The notes under the pieces are model-generated. The model was not told where the DNA came from and made no database searches. It saw nothing but the letters and a program-made list of their open reading frames with translations. Positions 13,201 to 23,900 of a stretch of 64,000 nt of DNA are shown here, one piece after another. Where the stretch lies: the NCBI GenBank assembly GCA_019671005.1, contig CM033719.1:26648750-26712749 (forward strand), given 5' to 3'. Each line of letters begins with the position of its first letter. Position 1 is the stretch's first letter. The stretch is from Hibiscus mutabilis. Lineage: Eukaryota > Streptophyta > Magnoliopsida > Malvales > Malvaceae. The position numbers and the translations under genes are program-made.

Positions 13201-13677
13201 GCGAGGTAATGAGGCCGTAACGAAACGCGAGTACCCGTACCGATACATGTGGTAGTTAAGTTGGTTATATGGAATATTCTAAAGTTATGTTTTCTTACAT
13301 TTTGCTCCCTAAATGTTGTGGTTGCAATTAGATGAGTATAAATGGTCGTATTGAGCTGATTTCTGACATGCAAGCATGAAATATATTTAATTATAGGTTG
13401 GTAACTTAAAATTGGGCTAATTCCTTGTATTTCTCTAGATTTGCAATTTAGTCCCTAAATTGCGTTTGTGACCAATTGGATATTGATTCGATGCCCGATT
13501 GAGATGAGTTCCCATCTGTGAACAATATGTACATGTAAGAAAAATAATATTGCATCTAGACAAGATAAAAGAAAAAAATGGACGTGTTTTAGGTTTTATC
13601 TTCTCGGTTTACTTCGGTAAACCTAATGTAGCTTACTCGGTTCGGTCTTGCGACTAGGCCGGGTCGAGGGGGCTACA
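10231..13677 (+). repeat. 3' LTR of the Tekay-like element
   Basis: 3,447 bp, TGTAACGCCCC to GGGGCTACA, collinear with 2342-5784. Many differences are C/T or G/A. Palindromic CGATACG cluster at about 12985-13260. Confidence 0.93.
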
Positions 13678-13824
13678 TGGATAGCTAAGGTGGTGAATGT
13701 AAACCTTGTTGAGAAGGTTGAACCACTATAAATCTTGTGTCCCAATTTTTATTGCATTTTCCATTTGCTACCACCAAAATTTTTACCCCTCTTGGCCATC
13801 TTGCATTGATTGTTCATCCCAACA

Positions 13825-14038
13825 ATTCGGTTTGAATCTCCAAAAATTGAACACCGTTACTGCATACGCCATATTGCAACAAACTACCATGACACGCATA
13901 ATAAGGACGATGAACACATGCTTGTTTTATGTATGGATACATATTAATTTGTTGTATATATCACTATCCTTGCCATAAATCAAATTATTTCCTTATAACT
14001 CATTTGTAAACTATGTTTTATCTTAGGGTACGAACTAG
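13825..14038 (+). other. Interval between the Copia LTR and the MULE frame
   Basis: Probably MULE-derived DNA upstream of the recognisable transposase segment. The open stretch overlapping it has no domain I recognise. Confidence 0.4.
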
Positions 14039-14793
14039 TTGAACAAAAATTTGAACAAGTACTACAAGAATTGGGGGGAAGGAATCTTCAGGGCTACAAC
14101 TACAAATGCTACCAACTTGGTTGAGGCCATCAATTCATCCTTGAAGGGGATTCAAAATTTGTCAGTGACAACGATCGTGAAAGCTACGTGTTTTCATTTG
14201 GCCAAGCTGTTCACAACCTTGGGGAAAGAAGCTATAGTTTTGAAGGAACATAGCCATAGATTCCACCCGAAGATATAAAAAGATATTCATGAAAAAAGTT
14301 ATGAAATCCAATGGGTCGTATGTGCTGCCTATGTCTCGACCGGACAATGTTTTTCGTGTCTCAGATATTTCACGACCTCTTCATGGTTTTGATCCAATCC
14401 CATAAAATGTGAATCTTAAAGAGAATTGGTGCGATTGTGGATACTTTCAAGCTCTCAAGACTCTATGCGAGCATGCCATCGCATCATGCTCCGCTGTCAA
14501 ATGCGATTACAAACAATTTGTAGATCTTGTATACTAGTTTCATTCAGTATTCAAGGTCTATAAAATCGAATCCCCACCAATCAACAGCGAAACAAAATGG
14601 AATGTTGAGCAAATATGACCCACAATTTTACTTAACCCTAGTTTGTAAAGTAAAAAAAAAAAACAGAACGTCCAAAATCCAAAAGGATTCATAATTATAT
14701 GGACATGCCTCAATGTGAGCCTAACTGACAACCTAAACTTTGCGGGGCACTGTAGACTACCAGATCACAAAATGTCAAATTGTCCATCTCTAC
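14039..14793 (+). pseudogene. MULE (MuDR-type) transposase C-terminal remnant
   Basis: The open stretch 14039-14278 reads FRATTTNATNLVEAINSSLK and continues into a segment typical of plant Mutator-like transposases just after the DDE core. After a frameshift, another frame gives a SWIM zinc finger (C-D-C-G, then C-E-H; 14430-14474) and then a C-x4-H-x4-C zinc knuckle (14751-14783), the normal C-terminal order of MuDR-type transposases. Stops fall between them (for example the TAG near 14535), so it cannot make a protein. The N-terminal and catalytic parts are missing; the Copia LTR ends at 13824 just upstream. It could instead be a decayed MULE-derived host gene (FAR1/MUG-like), but the stops argue against current function. 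Confidence 0.8.
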
Positions 14794-14986
14794 TACAATC
14801 ATCTAATTGTCGATAGGGTCATTTTTTCGAAATCTTTTGTATATTGTAATTGTTCTTTAAGTATCAAGTGTTGTTTTTAAAATAATTTACCAAATACAAG
14901 TTTTATTACACCCCCTTATTAGTATAATAAGGTTAAATGATTTTTTAACAAAAATATTAGTATGAAATTTCACTCTAACTATTTAA

Positions 14987-15339
14987 TACTCTCTCTTTCC
15001 CATTAAAATTTTTATTTTTGACTTTTCAGGATATAATTTTATGCAACTTTCACTCGTAATTATTCAAAATTTATTATTGTTAAAAATGGGAACAAATGTA
15101 TTTAAAAAATTTTAAACAACTTCTAAACAAGTTGTTTTTAATATACATTTTATAAATTTTAATTATTTACAATATTTAAATTTATTGTTTTTAATTTTTA
15201 AATTTAATTATTTATAGTTTAGTGGAACGGAGAGAATAAATTCAAATACAATTATTATTCTCTTTACTTTTTTTAGTTATAAAGAAAACTTTTAAACTAT
15301 TAGTGGATTTTAAATACAATTACTTGGACAGAGTGAGTA
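14987..15339. mobile_element. Mariner/Stowaway-like MITE
   Basis: About 349 bp between TA dinucleotides (14987-14988 and 15338-15339). The left end reads CTCTCTCTTTCC and the right end reverse-complements to CTCACTCTGTCC, giving short imperfect inverted repeats of the CTCCCTCTGTCC type seen in plant Tc1/mariner MITEs. No ORF. The truncated relative is at 1-299. Confidence 0.6.
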
Positions 15340-15428
15340 AATTTAAATACAATTATTAAATTTAGTTAAAAGTGTAAATCCTTTGAAATTTAATTTTTTT
15401 AAATACCCTGGATCCACGGCGAATTTCA
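15031..15428. repeat. Right copy of the ~390-bp duplicated block
   Basis: Direct repeat of 1-389, extending about 90 bp beyond the MITE into a TTTAGTTAAAAGTG...CACGGCGA flank, so the repeated unit is larger than the MITE alone. Confidence 0.75.
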
Positions 15429-16621
15429 AAACTCAAAATTTTGTTGTTATCTAAGAGCCGTTACTATCTGTTACTCACATGAAATTCGTCGTGCACGACG
15501 AGTTTAGATTAAAATTAACTTAATCAGATAATTAACTTTTAAACAGATTTTTTTTTAAAAATGGGGTGATATCCTGAAAAATAATCTTTGTCGGGTACTA
15601 TTTAAGGAAATAAGGTCATAATGGTGCCATTATAGGGATAAGGCGTGAAGATAATAACATATGAAAAGATGGAAACGAAGCGTACCTAACGCTAGATGGG
15701 AAAGCACACCCAACAAAGCCTGCAACAATAATTTATGGAATAATTATTATTTAGTCCCTTTAATATTTTAATAATTTAATTTAATCCTCACTAACCCTTA
15801 CAAATAGGGGAAAAAATGTATTTTTGTTCCCTTTCAACAATTAATAATTCAACCTAGACATTTAACACAGAATTTTTAGCTTTGGTCCCCAAAATCTTTT
15901 AATTACATTTTGGCCTCCAAAACAATTTTTTTGACTTCGTCCGGTCAATATATAAGTCGAAAAAAATGTTTTTATATATAAAAATCATCTCAGTGTTTTT
16001 TATTGAAAATATTAAATAATTTTAATTATAACTATTTAATGATGTTATAATCTTTTTTATAAATAATAGTAGCTATTTTTTAATAACGATGAAATACAAT
16101 AAAATTGCAAAAACAAAGTCTACAAAACTACTAGAGCAGATTAATCAGGTCATATCCCCCCATTTTTGAAAATTAAAATTCAACTCTTCAAAACTTTTAT
16201 AAATTTAAATTTGGTCCCTTATATTTTTTTAAATATTCTTATTATGTTTCAAAATTTTTGAATATCTTTAATTACGACTCCTCCTAATAATTCTAAAAGT
16301 TCTCATTAAGTATTAAAATATTTGAAAATTTTAGTTTGACCTCAATTTCTTTTGAAAAAATAAATTAAACCCTTCAAAAATTTTGAATCAAACAATTTTT
16401 GACAAATTTAAGTTGCCCCCTTTGAGCTATGTTGCCAAGATCCACCGAGACTAATCACATTAATCAGTGATTTTTCTCAAAATCACTGACATGCACAAAC
16501 TAACTACTAAAGCATAAAATAAGACCATACAAGAAAAGGATTAAAACTTAACCAAACAATTTTAAAAAATTATAGATAAAATACTAAATTATAAGAACTA
16601 AATCTCAAGTACTATATATTT
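15429..16621. other. AT-rich spacer downstream of the X8 gene
   Basis: No gene or domain recognised in six frames. It contains TTAGTCCCT/TTGGTCCC phrases common in decayed plant repeats. I looked here for a third X8-gene exon on the minus strand and found none convincing. Confidence 0.5.
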
Positions 16622-17157
16622 TCATTTTGCTTTGAAAAAAAGGGGGAAATGTAAATGCAGATGAGGGGAATTACTAGGGTCCGAAGCAGAGATAATGGCA
16701 GTGCCAGCAAAATCACAAGAGCCTAGAGCTTGGCCTTTCCTTTGGAAATAACTGTTGACTGCATAATTACAATGTGCCCTAACAGTGTTGGGGTTGAAAC
16801 AAGGGCCAATGGAATGGACAGGGTTACAATCAGCTCCAGCTCCACATGCATAATCCAATGTCTTCTGCAACATTGCATCCCCAACTCCATCTTTGCATAC
16901 ACACCATGTTGCACCTGTTCAAAACAAAATCAGCCACTTTTGCAATAACGATAGTTATATAGCGCCAGCGACACCGTTAGAAGTAGCTATTACGGAAAAT
17001 AACAGTCTACAATGACTGTAATAACATTCATTATGTCTATAATTGTAATAAAACAATGCGACTGAATATGCGGTTGCAAAGGTTTTTGCGGGGAAAGGAA
17101 CTTACTTGAGGGGCCGGTGATGGCCAACATGAGCAGTGCAAACAGAAAGGCAGCCAT
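16622..17157 (-). CDS. X8-domain (CBM43) callose-binding-type protein, two exons
   Basis: Likely a plasmodesmal callose-binding (PDCB-type) secreted protein; X8/CBM43 domains bind beta-1,3-glucan. Exon 1 (17106-17157) encodes a signal peptide start, MAAFLFALLMLAITGPS. A 191-bp intron (16915-17105) has GTAAG and CAG borders. Exon 2 (16622-16914) gives ATWCVCKDG, then an LDYACGAGADC block, GPCFNPNTVRAHCNYAVNSY and GSCDFAGTA, so all six X8 cysteines are present. The joined frame is 114 codons plus stop. The ATG at 17157 has a good plant context; an upstream in-frame ATG would spoil the signal peptide. After the X8 domain the frame runs into a low-complexity HLHLHFPLFFKAK tail with no Ser-rich/GPI region. 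A GT lies just after the ASDP codons, so a further intron and a lost or distant exon are possible. Confidence 0.85.
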
Positions 17158-17686
17158 GGGAGAGTGTTGTGGGCAGGAAAAGGTTTGAGATAAGAGAAAG
17201 GGAAGTCTGTCACTCAAGCTGGTACGAAACAAAGAGAGAGCATCGGGCAGCAGTAAATGGTGGGATCCTTATCAATGCTGCCATAAGTTTGGTGTCGCCT
17301 TCTGCACTGTATTTTTTCTTCTTTTCATACATACGTTCAACATTATTTATCTCTTTATCTTTACTTTGGTAATTTAAAAAAAAAATACAACCACTTATAT
17401 TTGACTTATTTATCAACTAATTCAGAATATGATATTAATTATTAATCGTATATAGGTGGGAAAATATTACATGCACTAACAATGATTTTTTTATAAGCAG
17501 GTTTAATTTAAAGTTTAAAGATTTAGGTTTGTAATTTAGGAGTTTAAGGTTTACTCTCATTCCCATTAACAAACAAACACTCTTTCGTGTACAATATATT
17601 GAGTTTAATCTCTCATTAGAGCTCCCCAATGAACTTTTAGTACCTTACTCTTAAACAAAAAGTACAATTCGAATATATATAGAGAT
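17158..17686. other. Upstream region of the X8 gene
   Basis: Expected to hold the 5' UTR and promoter of the minus-strand X8 gene. AT-rich; I cannot single out a convincing TATA box. Short ORFs here show no recognisable domain. Confidence 0.35.
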
Positions 17687-17815
17687 AGAATCCAGTTACA
17701 CAGTTTAATTTTTACACGTTTTTTGGATCGTTGGATGGGTGAAATGGATGACTGAGATTAATAGTGAGTTATGTGAAGATTATCACTTGGAAAAAAAAGT
17801 AAGAAGTTAATCTCA
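17687..17815. repeat. Half copy of a hairpin MITE
   Basis: Begins AGAATCCAGTTACACAG and contains TTTTTACACGTTTTTTGGAT and GGATGACTGAGATTAA, matching the left arm of the complete copy at 17831-18045; the right arm is missing. Confidence 0.7.
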
Positions 17816-17830
17816 TATATATATATATAT

Positions 17831-18045
17831 AGGATCCAGTTATACAGTACAAAATTTTTAAGTTTTACACGTTTTTTAGATCGTTAGATGGGTAAAATGG
17901 ATGGCTGAGATTAACAGTAGAATATGTGAAGATTATCACTTGGGGAAAAAAAATAAGAAGTTAATCTCAGCCATCCGTTTTTCCTATCCAACGATCCAAA
18001 AAACGTGTAAAACTTAAAAAGTTTTACACTGTGTAAGTGGATCCT
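17831..18045. mobile_element. Complete hairpin MITE, ~90-bp inverted repeats
   Basis: 215 bp; the left arm (AGGATCCAGTTATACAGT...) is matched by the inverted right arm (...ACTGTGTAAGTGGATCCT) over about 90 bases with few mismatches, leaving a short centre. No clear target duplication, so the superfamily is unassigned. A related copy is at 18471-18679. Confidence 0.8.
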
Positions 18046-18047
18046 AA

Positions 18048-18114
18048 GGTAGGTAGATAGGTAGATGGATAGTTAGGTAGGTACGTAGGTAGGTAGGTAG
18101 GTAGATAGATAGAT
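18048..18114. repeat. GTAG/GATA tetranucleotide microsatellite
   Basis: About 67 bp of imperfect AGGT/AGAT repeats directly after the MITE at 17831-18045. Confidence 0.9.
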
Positions 18115-18225
18115 GTTGTAAAACTCATTTGATTTTACACTAATCCATGACTATTGGATGAGTTGAATGGATGGATGAGATAAAATGTTAAAATTAAAAA
18201 GATTTTTAAGGGAGAAGAAATAAGA

Positions 18226-18226
<1 letters not shown>

Positions 18227-18293
<67 letters not shown>
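18227..18293. repeat. (TA)n microsatellite
   Basis: About 67 bp of uninterrupted TA; a common length-polymorphic and assembly-error site. Confidence 0.95.
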
Positions 18294-18297
<4 letters not shown>

Positions 18298-18470
18298 TAT
18301 AAAAAACTCATTTGGTTTTACCCTTCTCTATTTATGTTCTTTTCCTTTTATCTATTTCTATATCATACTTCTGCATATTTCTAACAATGAAATATTTTAA
18401 ATGTCAAAAGTAAGAATAATTTTTAATGTTAAACTTTAATATATATATATATATGATTTTTTAAAAGGAT

Positions 18471-18679
18471 AGGATCCACTTACATATAATGTAAAGCTCA
18501 TAGTTTTACACGTTTTTTGAATTATTTGATGGGTAAAATTGATGGTTGAGAATAACTCTTTAGTTTTTTAAGTGATGATCTTCACATAACATACTGTTAA
18601 TCTCAGTCATCCATTCTACTCATCCAACGATCTAAAAACATGTAAAATTTAAAAATTCTTACATTGTGTAACTGGATCT
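18471..18679. mobile_element. Second hairpin MITE copy
   Basis: 209 bp from AGGATCCACTTAC to GTAACTGGATCT with TTTTACACGTTTTTTGAAT in the left arm and its complement in the right arm. More diverged than the copy at 17831-18045. Confidence 0.75.
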
Positions 18680-19320
18680 TAACCCTCTTCTAAATATGTA
18701 AACTTTTAAGTGTTATTATGTTACTTCAAGCCGTTGATTAGAATTAATTATTTATTGTATTCAAATAAATTATAGATTTTAATTATTCAATACATCGTAA
18801 AACATACAATTTAAATTATACACAAAATTTTTTAAATTTAATAATTAAATTATATTCATTGTAATCATTATATAATAATTTAATTTAATTATTAAATTGA
18901 TAATAAAAATATTTAATTATTATTTTTATTGTCAAATAGCAACATAATTTACTTATAGTTAATTAATAATTTAACTTAATTATTAGATTGATAATAAAAA
19001 TATTTAATTATTATTTTTTGAAATTTAATTTAATGATATGAAATCAATATTTTATATTAATTATTTATATTTTCATAACTAAATTTAAACAAATTTTTGG
19101 TAAATATAAAATTCAGATAATATCAAACATAACTGAATTTATAAAATCACTATCAAAGGTTGACCTATCGATTTAATTTTTGTTTTATTTTATTATTGTA
19201 TTTAACCAAAAAAAAATGAGTCGGCTGTAATTCCTTGTATAATTACATACTATTCCTAAAAGGTTTTTTTTAACAATTGAAATTATATATAATTAATAAA
19301 TAAGTAATTATTTCATACAT
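18680..19320. other. AT-rich spacer
   Basis: Long runs of TTAATTATTA-type sequence, no gene seen. Contains short internal duplications around 18880-18920 and 18965-19010 (TTGATAATAAAAATATTTAA). Confidence 0.5.
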
Positions 19321-19329
19321 GAGTGGCAG

Positions 19330-19545
19330 AAACAAAAAAATTCTACAAGTGTCCTAGTTTTAGAGTTTAGGGTTAGAGTTTAGTGAATTAAATTGATTAG
19401 CTGTGTTTAGAATTTAGGGTTTATAGGTTAAAACCTAAATTCTAAAGCCCTAAACATACACCTCTAAACTCTAAATTATAAAACCTAAAGCCTAAAACTA
19501 AGACCTTTGTTAAATATTTTATTTCTACCCCTTGTATATTAAATA
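19330..19545. repeat. Foldback repeat with degenerate telomere-like TTTAGGG units
   Basis: The left arm has AGTTTTAGAGTTTAGGGTTA and the right arm has the complementary TCTAAACTCTAAA and AACCTAAAGCCTAAAACTA, with a dyad around 19410-19450. A related foldback is at 45895-46165, sharing a TTTCTACAAGTGTCCTA-type end. Not a canonical telomere array. Confidence 0.55.
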
Positions 19546-19940
19546 CAAATCCTCAATAAAATATATTTTAGTAACCAAAATCAATTATTCAAATTCTGAC
19601 ACTAAAGTAAATTAAATAAAAATTACTTTATAATAAGTTTTTGTAGCATTTCATCTCAATTAATTTTAAGTGGGGTCCTAAGTAGAGATAGGCTAGCAGT
19701 GGCAGTGGTGGCCAGTGGGCATCCCATGTGTTTAAGTTTGCTAAAATGACATGATATGATGCATGCTTTGAATTTCATCCTTTTTCCTTTTGTTTGAGTT
19801 CAGAGGAGAATACAGCCATTCTGGTGGTCCTACTATTCCTTTTGTTTGAATTCATGGTTGAGAGTGTTTGTCACTAAATAAAATGAAAGAAAGAAACTGA
19901 AAGTTTTGAGAGAAAAACAAAATGATTTCTCATATTCATT
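19546..19940. other. Spacer without recognisable genes
   Basis: Mixed-composition DNA; no coding frame above background, no repeat boundary identified. Confidence 0.4.
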
Positions 19941-19944
19941 ATAA

Positions 19945-20160
19945 AAAGTTGGCTCAGTAAGATAGCATGTTAGATTCTTTAAACAATAGTTAAGGTTTGA
20001 TTTCTAACATTACGAATAAAACAAGTTTAATTCGAAAGATCGTTTTCATAATAAATTTGTCAATATCTAATTTAGATTAATCAGTCTATAAATTGAACAT
20101 CGATGATTATAAAATAGAACTAAGTAGAGATTCACTAATTGGCTGAGTACCAATGATACT
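19945..20160 (+). repeat. Possible tRNA-derived SINE
   Basis: TGGCTCAGTAAGATAGCATG resembles an RNA polymerase III box A and GGTTTGATTTC about 35 bases on resembles box B (GGTTCGANNCC). The spacing is tRNA-like. No A-tail or target duplication was defined, so this is tentative. Confidence 0.3.
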
Positions 20161-20445
20161 CATATTGTCTCATATTGTATAGATTTAATTTCGACATTTG
20201 CCCCTTTTTTAACAAGATCTAAACATTTTTTCAAACCAAACAACGGTTACAAACCAGAACAAACTGAAAATAAAACAGAAGCAAACAATGCCAACAAAAA
20301 TAAAGGTCATCAGCGGCGGATCTAGAAAAAATTTTGAGGGTGGGCACACATATATTAATAACACAAAATTTTTTGAGATAGAGATATTAATAATATTTTA
20401 ATTATAATAAAAAGTCTAACAAAAAATACAACTAAAAATAAAATT

Positions 20446-20911
20446 TTATAATTGTTCTCTTCTAGACCTCATTTTCTGACATTCTTTTCATTGTCTACAT
20501 TATTAAACATATATTTCTCAATAAAAGTAACTAAAGAATCGTTCAATCATTCATCTGTCATATAGTTGTACAGTCGATTCTTTATAAGGTGCATCGAGAA
20601 GAATGTTCTTTTCACTGTTGCGATTGCAACCAGTAGAACAAAAGTCAACTTTAAAAGTAAATACACACGTGGGTACCCACATGCTTCATTGTCTCAACCA
20701 TTTTTTCAGATAGATCAGAAAGTCCTTTTAGATCCTAAAATCTTTTATCTGAACAAACATAAAAAAATATAATTCTCAAGCTGACAATCAATCAACATAA
20801 CGTCTCCTGTAAAAAATTCATAGAGATAAAATTGTACAAGGCGAATCAACTTTTTCTTATCAAAGAAAAGATACAAGTCTTTTAGACTCGAGCAAGCCAC
20901 ACAAAAAAGCA
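20446..20911 (-). pseudogene. hAT transposase C-terminal (dimerisation) part
   Basis: On the minus strand the reading runs from a FFDKKKLIRLVQFYLYEF segment to VYLLLKLTFVLLVAIATVKR and a final MRSRREQL before a TAA at 20446-20448. This is the conserved end of the TTF-type zinc-finger/DUF4371 hAT transposases, including the hydrophobic hAT dimerisation block. Internal stops lie near LFR and in the MTDE-LNDS stretch. It continues the reading of 42494-43022 across the nested insertion, because the break at 20916/42489 is a target-site duplication. Confidence 0.88.
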
Positions 20912-20916
20912 ACTAT

Positions 20917-23900
20917 TGTAACACCCTCAACTCGGTTTAGAAGAAAATCGGAATCGAAGATGTCACTGCAAGATAATTCATGAAACACGTGATCAAAAAC
21001 TAAAGCTTTCAAACTGATTCAAAACAGGTTAACAAAATTTTTCTTATAAACAACCTTTAACCCCATAACTTAAACTGATATATACAAATCCAAATTTTGC
21101 AAAGTTCCGGATACACCTAAATCTATTACCTCATTCAAAACTAGGCAGAATTGATATTTCAGAAATCTTTATCATACTATTAAGAGCATTCATATTGTTC
21201 ACATAATAAGCATCTACAAAGATACTACATATAAATCTCACATCGTATAGACTCCAAGCATCAAGACATGCAAATGGACAAGACATCAAGGAAACATGTG
21301 TGTGACCCAAATAACCAGTTCCAAACATTACATAGATTATTCAACAACAAACAAGGGTAATCTTACATCAAAGACCAAGAGGAATCGAGACCATTCAAAT
21401 AAGTGATTATACCTTTACATGGATAATTCGAAACAAGCATATACACATGTACATGATTACTCACTCAAAGCATATATAAGTATATACATGGATACCCAAC
21501 ATAGCATTTTCATATATTCATAAAATTGTTCGAATATAGCTTATACATAACATACATGAGTATTTGATCAAGCAAAGCTATTCACTCAATTAGTTACTCA
21601 AAAATCAACAGAAAGATATTACTTACTATATAATACCTACAATAATGCATTAATTTGGTTTATAAACTTTCTTGGTTTCTCTTTATCATAGATTTTCAAT
21701 ACATAAAATGCTTGACACACAAGTTATCTAACTTGACATATCTTAATATGAGTTATTTTCCAAATAAGTATCAATTTACCATAGCAATATGAATTACTTG
21801 TCAAATAAGGCATCAAACTAATCGAACCAAACATATATATGTAAATAAACCATCAATCGAATACACATATACTAAGGTATTAATCAAAGCATATGTCATC
21901 TCCCAAAGGATTTTCATGATTTTCAAGGAGACATATATAAGCATTCTATCAAGCATAAAATTGATCAATCCCAAAATCAAACAAACTTTTGAGCTTATAC
22001 ATGAGTTTCATACGAACCATTTAATTATCACATTCATGCATACTAGTCTCATTCGAACCACTTAGTTAATTCATACATACTTCTATGATATTCACCCATT
22101 AATTAATCAAAGTGATCAACCAATAATAACTATTTAAACATTAACAAGAAAAATAGATAAGCCAATTACAAATCTTGTACCGTCAAAATCAATACTACAA
22201 CAATTTATTTAATACACTTCTTTACAATCACTATGCCACCATCTATGGAGTTTCATCTAAGGGAGTATCTATACTCTACTTAGAAATTTAGGCAGTGACT
22301 TGCAACACTTGACCACGATTGAATTACACAAGCTTTAATCAACCTGCACATGCATGAACAATGAATGCATTAGGCTGATATAGCCTAAGTGAGGTAGTGA
22401 CATTACAATGATAAAGCATAAAACCAATGATATTGACTGGAAATTCAAAGAATACAAGTATAAGTTAGCATTTGATACTTATATCTTAATCTTAACTTAA
22501 CAAGGCTTTATTTATTAGAAGCTTTATCGGAGTTCATAATCTTTCACATCGAAATCAAATTTTCTTCAAAGTTTTTAACTGAGTTTTTCGAATTTCTTAT
22601 CGAGCTTATCAAAGTTCATAACTTATCTTATTGAGGTCTTATCAAAGTTCTTATTAAGCTTTTAGAGATCATAACGGAGCTTATCTGAGTTCATAACATT
22701 GCTTCAAAGTTTCCATTCGAAGCTTAGTATCTGAGTTCATATCTTTTAGAACATTTGCCTTGGATCACAGTTGGACATGTGTAGCATTGGTCTGAATTTG
22801 ACCATATTGGTTCGAGTTACACATAGCTCAAAGCACATAGCAATGGCTAGTGTCAGAATATAACAATCCTAACTTCTCATATATCCAACCAACTGTTGCC
22901 AAATCTCCTTATCATCTCCCTCGTTACCTCCTACTGTCGCCAATATAACACATATATAGGGTTGTCACCCTTGAGCCGTAGCTCATGGACCGTAGTCCCT
23001 GAATTATACCTTTGCATCATGCCAAAGTGTCCAAGAACTTCCATTATTTAGGTGACTTAAACTTTTTATTCTTTATTGATAGGAGGAGAATCTTATGTTG
23101 CAAGTATCTTGTTTCTTTTCTTAGTATTTTATAGCATAAGATTAGCTTTTAGCCCCTTAGAGTGTGAGTTCTTATAACTTTAAAGCTTGACGTTGTTTCT
23201 TGTATTTTATGCTTTCAAGGGTTAAGGGTCGATACCAATTCAAAGCAAAGCTTATACATAATTGTACTTCAATTCAATAGTCCTTAAACATCATAATATG
23301 GCATACAATGCATTCATGATGCATATGCAATGCATACCTTATCCAAGAAACTTCAATGCCATGTATGTAACACAATCCCAGATGCTTTATATGAGCCTTA
23401 TGCAAGATGATCATATGCCATCCATACTTAAACATTTAAGACCACAATTCTATAAAAGTAAAGATCGAGGTGACTCCGTGTCAACCAAAACAAATGCAAC
23501 TACACCCATCTCTTATCCCGAAGTTACGGGATACTTGAATCCTTAATTACATTTAGCTTCCAACTAACTCTTTCCTCTACTATTCCTTATCATGATAGGC
23601 ACCTCAAACAGAAATAACAAGTCATTACAACCTATTTAATTCATTTACCAACAGTCCAATTGCACACATATACATATATAGACATAAATCAGTCCGCATG
23701 CTTTCTTAGGTACTCAAACAGACCACATTTTCACAAATATACACATATGTATTCGAAACAGTCCTCATGTATTCAAATATATTCAAAATAACCCAAAATT
23801 CACGTGCATACATATATGTGATCAAAGCAGTCCATACCATTTCCTATATGCTTAAAACAGCCCTAATTCACATATATACTTATGTATATGTTCAACCAAT

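Larger units (their letters stand above)
2337..13682 (+). mobile_element. Full-length Ty3/Gypsy element, Tekay/Del-like, with 5-bp duplication
   Basis: Element 2342-13677 (11,336 bp) has two ~3.44-kb LTRs beginning TGTAAC and ending TACA, a methionine-tRNA type primer site, a degenerate pol region and a polypurine tract. Perfect TGGAT duplications at 2337-2341 and 13678-13682 show one insertion event into the Copia LTR. Over the first ~270 bases the LTRs differ at roughly one base in ten by eye, so this is an old copy. The integrase and C-terminal landmarks fit the Tekay/Del chromovirus lineage. Confidence 0.93.
727..13824 (+). mobile_element. SIRE-like Copia 3' LTR, interrupted by two later insertions
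   Basis: The LTR starts TGTTAAAC at 727 and ends CCCAACA at 13824. It is the plus-strand relative of the solo LTR at 43028-44033: both open with TTGATTTTGATATAAC, share the cluster of GTATCGATAC-type palindromes, and share the tail beside CTTAGCTATCCA and the CCCAACA end. After removing a hAT MITE (1404-1921) and a Gypsy element (2342-13677) the LTR is about 1.2 kb. Its right end lies directly against MULE transposase sequence, suggesting it landed in that element. Confidence 0.72.

Noticed and set aside
19350..19500. Interstitial telomere array
   Set aside because: TTTAGGG-like units are too degenerate and are arranged as an inverted pair, not a tandem array.
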